This document shows, piece after piece, positions 1-5,088 of a stretch of 5,088 nt of DNA. A program made the position numbers and the translations under genes. This DNA is from Niastella sp. (lineage in GTDB: Bacteria; Bacteroidota; Bacteroidia; Chitinophagales; Chitinophagaceae), in assembly GCA_021154515.1 (NCBI GenBank), contig JAJKIL010000375.1, forward strand, positions 1 through 5,088, given 5' to 3'. The notes under the pieces were generated by a model, which was given only the letters and a program-made list of their open reading frames with translations, searched no databases and was not told the DNA's origin. Each line of letters begins with the position of its first letter. Position 1 is the stretch's first letter.

Positions 1-37
1 GGAATAGCAATAGGGAATCTTTTTGTACGTTTTCCAT
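1..37 (-). CDS. Probable start of a downstream gene, truncated by the window edge
   Basis: An ATG on the minus strand at 37-35 opens a frame with no stop through the remaining 12 codons (MENVQKDSLLLF), then leaves the window. It begins 16 bases after the stop of the SPFH gene on the same strand, a spacing typical of a co-transcribed next gene. The fragment is too short to identify. In Bacillus subtilis the YdjI-type SPFH protein is encoded in an operon with YdjG and YdjH, and YdjG carries a zinc ribbon, so a zinc-ribbon or membrane partner is one possibility, but nothing in these 12 residues shows it. An open frame of this length could also occur by chance. Confidence 0.4.
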   Translation of the reverse strand, partial: MENVQKDSLLLF

Positions 38-53
38 GATTGTTCAACCGGCT

Positions 54-1064
54 TTAGAGCTTGCCTAAGATCTCAGCTTTCTTTTTATTGAATTCTTCTT
101 CGGTAAGAACGCCTGCTGTTTTCAGATCGCCCAACTGTTTCAACAGATCGAGCATTTTTTGCTGGTCAGTGCCGGCAGCGGCGGCGCCGGCACTTTGCTG
201 TGGTTGTGGTTGCGGTTGTTGCGCCTGTTGCATCATATTGGTGAGCACAATACCAGCACCTAATCCAGCTGTGTTGGCAGCGCCCGGGTTGTCGGCCATT
301 TTTTCCATGGCAATGCCGGCCTGCATTTGGTTGAACTGGTTCAGTTTATCACCCATCATATTGAGTGAAGTGGTTTTGTCGAGCATTTTTTCCACTTCTT
401 CGGGCAGGCTCACGTTCTCGATATAGAACTGACCCAACTCAATACCCCAGGCGTCGAAATCAGCCTGGAAGATTGGTTTTAACCGGGTGCCTATTTCTGT
501 AAAATTCGCGGCCAGATCCAGCACAGAAACCCCGGCTTCGGCAAGGCCTTCAGACAATTTGCTGATGATGGTATTGCGTATTTGTTCACTTACAATATCG
601 ATCGTTATCCATTGATTGGTACCGGCAAATTCCCTGATGAATTTTTTAGCATCAACTACCCGGATGGTGTATGTGCCAAAAGAACGGAGGCGTACCTGTT
701 TGAACTCAGGGTCGCGCATAATAATGGGATTGGAGGTACCCCATTTTAAATTCGTGAATTGTTTGGTGCTTACAAAAAACACATCCACCTTAAAAGGTGA
801 ATCGAACAAATATTTCCATGACTTGAGCGTAGTGGTGATGGGCATATTCTGCGTCTTCAGTTCGTGCCGGCCGGGTTTGTACTCATCGCCAAACTCACCC
901 TCGTTCATCAATACGGCAACCTGCGATTCCCGAACAGTTAACTGGGCGCCATTCATGATCTTATTCCCTTTGTCGGGGAATTTATAAATGACCGTATTGT
1001 TACTGTCATCAACCCAGTCGATGACCTCAATAAATTCATTTTTAATAAAATCGAATAATCCCAT
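54..1064 (-). CDS. SPFH-domain (YdjI / virion-core-protein-like) protein with C-terminal SHOCT segment
   Basis: This 336-residue protein resembles the bacterial YdjI-type branch of SPFH (stomatin/prohibitin/flotillin) proteins, often labelled 'virion core protein'. The N-terminus MGLFDFIKNEF is typical of the family and supports the start. Residues about 28-232 form the SPFH-like core, including FFVSTKQFTNLKWGT (96-110), RSFGTYTIRV (127-136) and a helical stretch ending in NVSLPEEVEKMLD (217-229). Residues 233-299 are a Met/Gln/Gly/Ala-rich linker with a QPQPQPQQ run at 283-290. Residues about 303-334 (QKMLDLLKQLGDLKTAGVLT, then EEEFNKKKAEIL) match the SHOCT oligomerisation motif. There is no signal peptide and no convincing membrane helix, so it is probably cytoplasmic or membrane-associated through oligomers. 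B. subtilis YdjI is linked to membrane stress and PspA recruitment; a similar role here is inference. No zinc ribbon is visible at the C-terminus. It is divergent from the protease gene. Confidence 0.94.
   Translation of the reverse strand: MGLFDFIKNEFIEVIDWVDDSNNTVIYKFPDKGNKIMNGAQLTVRESQVAVLMNEGEFGDEYKPGRHELKTQNMPITTTLKSWKYLFDSPFKVDVFFVSTKQFTNLKWGTSNPIIMRDPEFKQVRLRSFGTYTIRVVDAKKFIREFAGTNQWITIDIVSEQIRNTIISKLSEGLAEAGVSVLDLAANFTEIGTRLKPIFQADFDAWGIELGQFYIENVSLPEEVEKMLDKTTSLNMMGDKLNQFNQMQAGIAMEKMADNPGAANTAGLGAGIVLTNMMQQAQQPQPQPQQSAGAAAAGTDQQKMLDLLKQLGDLKTAGVLTEEEFNKKKAEILGKL
195..218 (-). repeat. Low-complexity Gln-Pro coding repeat in the SPFH gene
   Basis: Imperfect hexanucleotide units encode QPQPQPQQ (residues 283-290), followed by an alanine-rich run at 294-297. 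It lies in the linker between the SPFH core and the SHOCT segment. It is probably a flexible spacer, and its length may vary between strains. Confidence 0.6.
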
Positions 1065-1392
1065 ATGTGGTTGATTGTTGGAGTTTTCTAAAATTGGTTG
1101 TTATGCTGCATTGGTAGTAAAACCGGCAAGAAAATTACATTAATCTGCTGAAGATTTATAGCCTTGTTTAATTTAAATGAAAGAATTAATAAATGTGTTG
1201 AGGATATTTATTATTGGTACATACATGCTAAACAAAATATCTTCGCCATCCCTGTCACTCCCTTATTTAAATCCTTCTTCATAATGCCCTGATGGCACTT
1301 GCCATATTCGGGCCGGTAACGGCTCACGAACAATTATTCCCTGCACTTTTCCCCCAGACGATTTTTCATTTAACCATTTAAAACCATGTAGT
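1065..1392. other. Divergent intergenic region (328 bp) between the SPFH and protease genes
   Basis: This stretch contains no credible gene and must hold the promoters for both divergent genes. It is A/T-rich in its left two-thirds (about 1065-1250) and more balanced nearer the protease start. I looked for the Bacteroidota promoter pattern (TTTG near -33, TAnnTTTG near -7). Single-mismatch matches to the -7 element occur on the plus strand at 1159-1166 (TAGCCTTG) and 1209-1216 (TATTATTG), and on the minus strand within about 1130-1140 (TAATTTTC). None has a properly spaced -33 element, so no promoter is assigned. Neither gene start has a Shine-Dalgarno sequence, which is usual in this phylum. 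A hairpin at 1307-1330 is listed separately. Confidence 0.6.
1307..1330 (+). promoter_or_regulatory. Possible 5' UTR hairpin with a GNRA tetraloop upstream of the protease
   Basis: The sequence folds as TTCG-GGCCG, loop GTAA, CGGCT, a two-base bulge (CA), then CGAA. This gives five pairs (one G-U) next to the loop and four more beyond the bulge. The loop reads GUAA in RNA, a GNRA tetraloop. It ends 62 bases before the ATG at 1393, so it would lie in the leader if transcription starts upstream of about 1300. There is no U-tract after it, so it is not an intrinsic terminator. A regulatory role is inference; a chance fold is possible. Confidence 0.3.
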
Positions 1393-4194
1393 ATGAAAAA
1401 ACTATCACTATGGCTTTTGGGTAGTATGCTGTTTTGTATGGCAGGGTATGCCCAGGTAAAACCGGTATCGCTGGGAAAAGCGCCGGACCTGTTAACACAT
1501 TTTCGTAAACAGTTCACCACCACTCCACAACAACGGATTACAGGCGAACTGGCATTGCGAATCAGTACCGCCGATTCATTACCGGGAAAAATAAATTTCC
1601 GCCAGTCACTGGCTGCCGGCCAGGAATTTATGGCAGGGGAAATTGAGAATGTGCCAGGTTCTTCCTTTTTTATCCGGTTCGAAGGCGCCCATGTGCAGGG
1701 GAATATTATTCTGCGCAATACAAAAAAGGCCTACACGTATACATCAGATGATAACGGCAATGTATACATTTCAGAAACAGATATTCATAAAGTGCTGTGT
1801 ATAGATTATGATAAAGCGCCGGCCAGCGCTGCGGTTAGCAATGCGGCGGCCGCAATAACAGGCGGTCAGCTATACAGTTTGCAAAGCTATCCCAATGCTA
1901 ATGGTGTGGTGCTGCTTGATTTCGACGGACAGTATGTATCCGGCACTGGCTGGAACGGCGGCAATCCTATTAACGCAGCGGCGAGTACTTTAACAGATGC
2001 GGAAAGATATGAAGTATGGCAGCTGATCAGTGAAGATTACCGGCCTTTCAAACTCAACATTACCACCAGCGAAGCCGTGTATTTTTCGTACCCGGCCAAC
2101 CGGCGGATGCGTTGCATTTTCACACCCACCAACACGGCGGCGCCAGGGGCCGGTGGCGTAGCTTTTTTAAATTCATTTACCTGGGGCAACGAAACACCTT
2201 GCTGGGTATTTAATGGTGGCATAAGACGGGCTGGTGATGCTGCTGCGCATGAAGTAGGCCATACCTTTGGCCTGAGCCACGATGGCAGAACAAACCCGGT
2301 TGAAGAATATTACCTGGGCCAGGGCAACTGGGCGCCCATTATGGGAGCAGGTTACTATGTGCCGGTTGTACAATGGAGTAAGGGCGAATATGCCAACCCC
2401 AGCCAAACGCAGGATGACCTGGCTATTATTGCCAACAATGCCAATGGAGGAGGGTACAGGGCCGATGATCACAGCAATGCAAGAAGAGGCGCTACACAAC
2501 TTTCCATCAGTGGTACCGGAAGCGCCTTCAACTCCGGGATTATTGAAACAACCAGCGATGCCGACTTCTTTACTTTTACCACTACAGGCGGCGCTGTTTC
2601 ATTGAACATCAATCCTGCTGATAAACATCCCAATCTCGATGTGCTGGCCACTTTATATGACAATGCAGGTTTTGTGGTGACTACATCCAATCCCGATGGA
2701 TTAACAGCCAACCTGAGCGCAACGCTGGCGGCAGGTACTTACTATGTAGCTGTTACGGGTGTGGGCTATGGTGATCCTGCTACAACTGGTTATACTAATT
2801 ATGGCTCGCTGGGTTATTATTCGATCACTGGTAACATCGCTGGCGCTGCTGCCAATACAGTCGCTACTTTCTATAAAGATTGTAATTACACCGGCAGCTA
2901 TGCGGTAAGTTTAGCGCCCGGTGCTTATACGGTAAGCGACCTGGTGGCCAGTGGTATACAGGATAAAGACATTTCTTCATTCACTATTGCCAACGGCTAT
3001 GAAGTATTGTTGTATAAGAACAATGCCTTGCAAGGCAGCTATACCAGCTTTAACGCCAATACCGCTTGTTTGGTGGCCAATAACCTGAACGATTCCATCT
3101 CTTCACTTCGCATCAGGTCGTTGACCAACCAGGCGCCAGCTGTGAGCTTTCTGAAACCGGTTTCGGGCAGTAAATTCCTGTCGCCCGCTACTGTTGCCAT
3201 TACGGTGAACGCTTCAGATGCGGATGGCACTATCAGCAAAGTGGAATTTTATAATGGCAGCACCAAACTGGGCGAAGCAACAACCGCGCCTTACTCCTAT
3301 ACCTGGAACAATGTAGCAACAGGAACGTATACGATTACTGCTACCGCTACCGACGACCGCGGTGGTCAGTCATCTGCACAGGTAACTATTACTGTCACCA
3401 ATGTGCCGGTGGTTACTGTATACCGGGATTGCAATTATAACGGGGCTGCAGTTGGGTTATTACCTGGAAGCTATACGTTAAGCCAGTTACAAAGTATGGG
3501 CATTAACAATGACGATATCTCCTCATTGCGGGTGACCAGCGGTTACCAGGTGCAATTATATAATGACGATAATTTTGCCGGTACTGTAGTCACCATTACT
3601 GCCGACAATAGCTGTTTGGTGGCCAACAACTTTAACGATCTTACCTCCTCTCTGAAAATAAGTGCAGTAGGTACAGTTACTGCTGCTACCGTATACAGAG
3701 ATTGCGATTATGCGGGCACTGCGGTAGCGTTGTCTCCAGGTAATTATACATTGAGCCAGTTACAGGCACTGGGCATTTTTAACGACGATATTTCTTCATT
3801 GAAGGTTAACAGCGGTTACCAGGTGCAATTGTATGCAGAAGATAATTTCCTGGGCACCTCGCAAACCTTTGGTGTTGACAATTCCTGTTTGGTGACCAAC
3901 GGGTTTAATGATGCTGCTACTTCCATCAAAATATTTGCGGTAGCGCCGGCTAAATCACAAGGGTTGATAACCGGGCTGCAAATTTATCCGAACCCTGTTC
4001 TCAACGAATTGAGGTTACGGAGTGAGGGAGATCTTACAGGCGCCCTGATAAAAGTGTATGACTTTTCGGGCAGAGAACTCATTGCTACCCGTAATACCAA
4101 TAACCGCCTGAACGTGTCACGGCTTTCTGCCGGGGTGTATACGTTAACGGTTATAAAGAATGGAAAGATCATTTCCAGCCGGTTCGTTAAATAA
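1393..4194 (+). CDS. Secreted metzincin-type zinc metalloprotease with PPC-like, beta/gamma-crystallin and Ig-like domains and a T9SS sorting domain
   Basis: This 933-residue protein is predicted to be an extracellular or surface zinc endopeptidase. Residues 1-20 form a Sec signal peptide with probable cleavage at GYA|QV, which supports the start. Residues 21 to about 157 look like a propeptide. The catalytic domain (about 158-360) opens with VLLDFDGQYVSGTGW and contains HEVGHTFGLSHD at 286-297: His286, His290 and His296 bind zinc, Glu287 is the general base, and the trailing Asp resembles the adamalysin/reprolysin consensus. Met317 in APIMGAGYY is the likely Met-turn. Residues about 365-480 resemble a pre-peptidase C-terminal (PPC) beta domain. 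Beta/gamma-crystallin-like units lie at about 492-576, 675-759 and 766-850, with an Ig-like domain (Big_9-like) at about 579-669 between the first and second. Residues 862-933 are a T9SS type A sorting domain (YPNP at 865-868, KVYDFSGREL, LSAGVYTLTV, terminal FVK), removed or anchored on export. The substrate is unknown, and so is the exact MEROPS family. The terminator downstream suggests a single-gene unit. Confidence 0.96.
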   Translation: MKKLSLWLLGSMLFCMAGYAQVKPVSLGKAPDLLTHFRKQFTTTPQQRITGELALRISTADSLPGKINFRQSLAAGQEFMAGEIENVPGSSFFIRFEGAHVQGNIILRNTKKAYTYTSDDNGNVYISETDIHKVLCIDYDKAPASAAVSNAAAAITGGQLYSLQSYPNANGVVLLDFDGQYVSGTGWNGGNPINAAASTLTDAERYEVWQLISEDYRPFKLNITTSEAVYFSYPANRRMRCIFTPTNTAAPGAGGVAFLNSFTWGNETPCWVFNGGIRRAGDAAAHEVGHTFGLSHDGRTNPVEEYYLGQGNWAPIMGAGYYVPVVQWSKGEYANPSQTQDDLAIIANNANGGGYRADDHSNARRGATQLSISGTGSAFNSGIIETTSDADFFTFTTTGGAVSLNINPADKHPNLDVLATLYDNAGFVVTTSNPDGLTANLSATLAAGTYYVAVTGVGYGDPATTGYTNYGSLGYYSITGNIAGAAANTVATFYKDCNYTGSYAVSLAPGAYTVSDLVASGIQDKDISSFTIANGYEVLLYKNNALQGSYTSFNANTACLVANNLNDSISSLRIRSLTNQAPAVSFLKPVSGSKFLSPATVAITVNASDADGTISKVEFYNGSTKLGEATTAPYSYTWNNVATGTYTITATATDDRGGQSSAQVTITVTNVPVVTVYRDCNYNGAAVGLLPGSYTLSQLQSMGINNDDISSLRVTSGYQVQLYNDDNFAGTVVTITADNSCLVANNFNDLTSSLKISAVGTVTAATVYRDCDYAGTAVALSPGNYTLSQLQALGIFNDDISSLKVNSGYQVQLYAEDNFLGTSQTFGVDNSCLVTNGFNDAATSIKIFAVAPAKSQGLITGLQIYPNPVLNELRLRSEGDLTGALIKVYDFSGRELIATRNTNNRLNVSRLSAGVYTLTVIKNGKIISSRFVK
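3415..3942 (+). repeat. Tandem duplication of a beta/gamma-crystallin unit inside the protease gene
   Basis: Two 255-bp units, 3415-3669 and 3688-3942, are offset by exactly 273 bp (91 codons). Their 85-residue products align without gaps, and I count 59 identical positions. A 20-base stretch at 3538-3557 recurs exactly at 3811-3830. Both keep TVYRDC, NDDISSL, SGYQVQLY, DNSCLV and FND. A more divergent unit at about 2866-3120 shares the same plan but lies before the Ig-like domain. This points to a recent internal duplication of the second and third units. Confidence 0.85.
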
Positions 4195-4208
4195 CGAATA
4201 ATCATATG

Positions 4209-4256
4209 ATCCCTGGTATAATAAATTAACTGTATTTATTATGCCAGGGATTTTTT
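4209..4256 (+). terminator. Rho-independent terminator after the protease gene
   Basis: An 18-base left arm (4209-4226) pairs with an 18-base right arm (4234-4251) across a 7-base loop (TAACTGT). The only non-Watson-Crick pair is one T-G at the ninth position. The base of the stem is ATCCCTGG/CCAGGGAT, and a run of six T at 4251-4256 follows directly. It lies 14 bases after the stop codon at 4192-4194. The lack of an A-tract on the left side suggests it works mainly for plus-strand transcription. It should insulate the hydrolase gene from the protease. Confidence 0.88.
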
Positions 4257-4375
4257 ATTAATATTGTCCGGTAACTTTAATGGAATAAAATCTTTATCAG
4301 GAAGGCCCTGTCCATTTGCCTGGCAGCGTTTTTCATTTCTTCCTTGCTTTTTGTAATTAATTTGCATTCCATATT

Positions 4376-5088
4376 ATGAAAAAAATGGTGATAAATGCGT
4401 TAATAATAATAGGGATACTATACATTGTTGTTTGCGGATTGCTGTATTTCATCCAGGAGAAGCTGATCTTTTATCCCCAGGTATTAGATAAGAACTATCA
4501 ATTTGGATTTGAACAGCCATTTGAAGAACTGACTATACCAACCAGTGACAATAGCCGGTTGCATGGTTTGTTATTTAAAGCCGACCATTCAAAGGGGCTT
4601 ATTTTCTATTTACATGGCAACGGTGGCGCGCTTGATTCGTGGGGAGAGGTTGCGCGCACATATACTGCCCTGAATTATGATGTATTCCTGTTGGATTACC
4701 GCGGCTATGGCAAAAGTAATGGTGTAATATACGGACAACAACAGTTTTTTGACGATGTGCAAACTGCCTACGATTCACTAAAGACAAGATATGCAGAAGA
4801 CAGGATCGTGGTGTTGGGATATTCAATCGGCACGGGAGCGGCCACTAAACTGGCATCGGCAAACAACCCAAAGTTATTGATCCTGCAGGCGCCTTATTAC
4901 AGTCTTACCGATATGATGCGGCATACCTATCCCATTATTCCCCCTTTTATCTTGAAGTACAAGTTTGAAACGAACAACTATCTCAAAGCCTGTAAAATGC
5001 CGGTTGTTATTTTTCATGGCAACCGGGATGAAGTGATCTATTATGGAAGTTCGCTCAGGTTGAAAACATTATTTAAAAAACAGGATAC
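4376..5088 (+). CDS. Membrane-anchored alpha/beta hydrolase (Bem46/ABHD13-like), truncated at the 3' end by the window
   Basis: The frame runs from ATG at 4376 through 237 complete codons to the window end without a stop. Residues 5-26 form a single hydrophobic helix after MKKM, a likely signal anchor that would place the hydrolase domain outside the inner membrane. The core follows Bem46/ABHD13-type serine hydrolases: FYLHGNGG (77-84) supplies the oxyanion hole, DYRGYGKSNG (107-116) is the family hallmark, GYSIGTG (148-154) carries nucleophile Ser150, and FHGNRDEV (213-220) carries the catalytic acid Asp218. The catalytic histidine should lie in the missing C-terminus. Members act on esters, thioesters or peptides, and the substrate cannot be predicted here. 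Its own promoter should lie in 4257-4375. A second in-frame ATG at 4385 is possible, but the first keeps the two lysines before the helix. Confidence 0.93.
   Translation, partial: MKKMVINALIIIGILYIVVCGLLYFIQEKLIFYPQVLDKNYQFGFEQPFEELTIPTSDNSRLHGLLFKADHSKGLIFYLHGNGGALDSWGEVARTYTALNYDVFLLDYRGYGKSNGVIYGQQQFFDDVQTAYDSLKTRYAEDRIVVLGYSIGTGAATKLASANNPKLLILQAPYYSLTDMMRHTYPIIPPFILKYKFETNNYLKACKMPVVIFHGNRDEVIYYGSSLRLKTLFKKQD

Noticed and set aside
61..987. Two plus-strand open frames opposite the SPFH gene (61-426 and 616-987)
   Set aside because: Both lie antisense to a clear conserved gene, and their products are low-complexity (Cys/Ala-rich) or unrecognisable.
1284..1296. Small inverted repeat TGCC-CTGAT-GGCA
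   Set aside because: Only four pairs; expected by chance in a region this size.
1393..1452. Lipoprotein signal peptide with Cys15 in the protease
   Set aside because: The residues before Cys15 (SMLF) do not fit the lipobox, and a standard cleavage site AGYA|Q follows. A T9SS sorting domain also explains surface delivery.
1263..1718. Open frame of 151 codons on the minus strand over the protease start
   Set aside because: It overlaps the signal peptide and propeptide coding region antisense, has no recognisable domain, and spans the leader where a promoter is needed.
2282..2605. A 107-codon plus-strand frame inside the protease gene
   Set aside because: It lies within the catalytic and PPC-like coding region in another frame and has no family resemblance.
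4357..4364. TTAATTTG as a -7 promoter element for the hydrolase
   Set aside because: It matches seven of eight positions of TAnnTTTG, but there is no well-spaced -33 TTTG, and it lies only 11 bases before the ATG. Too weak to call.
4599..4826. A 75-codon minus-strand frame inside the hydrolase gene
   Set aside because: It is antisense to the conserved HGNGG-to-GYSIGTG region and is best explained as a shadow.

Overview
The window looks like a piece of a Bacteroidota chromosome, most likely Chitinophagaceae or a close relative. The strongest evidence is the secreted protein in the middle: it ends in a type A sorting domain of the type IX secretion system (T9SS), which is specific to this phylum. 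None of the starts shows a clear Shine-Dalgarno sequence, and the starts are A/T-rich, which also fits. The taxonomic level below phylum is inference.

Layout. Positions 1-37 (minus strand) probably hold the first 12 codons of a gene that leaves the window. Positions 54-1064 (minus) encode a cytoplasmic SPFH-domain protein of the YdjI / 'virion core protein' type with a C-terminal SHOCT segment. A 328-bp divergent intergenic region (1065-1392) follows, with one plausible RNA hairpin near the downstream gene. Positions 1393-4194 (plus) encode a 933-residue secreted metzincin-type zinc protease with this order: signal peptide, propeptide, catalytic domain, PPC-like beta domain, beta/gamma-crystallin unit, Ig-like domain, two more crystallin units, T9SS sorting domain. 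A strong intrinsic terminator at 4209-4256 closes this transcription unit. Positions 4376-5088 (plus) encode a membrane-anchored alpha/beta hydrolase of the Bem46/ABHD13 type, cut by the window end before its catalytic histidine.

The genes do not form an obvious pathway. The SPFH gene is divergent from the protease, and the terminator separates the protease from the hydrolase, so there are at least two and probably three transcription units. The SPFH gene and the truncated gene at 1-37 are likely co-transcribed. I see no mobile element, CRISPR array, tRNA or rRNA, and no evidence for a new multi-gene system. The most distinctive item is the domain architecture of the protease, especially its three calcium-clamp-bearing crystallin units, two of which are recent duplicates.
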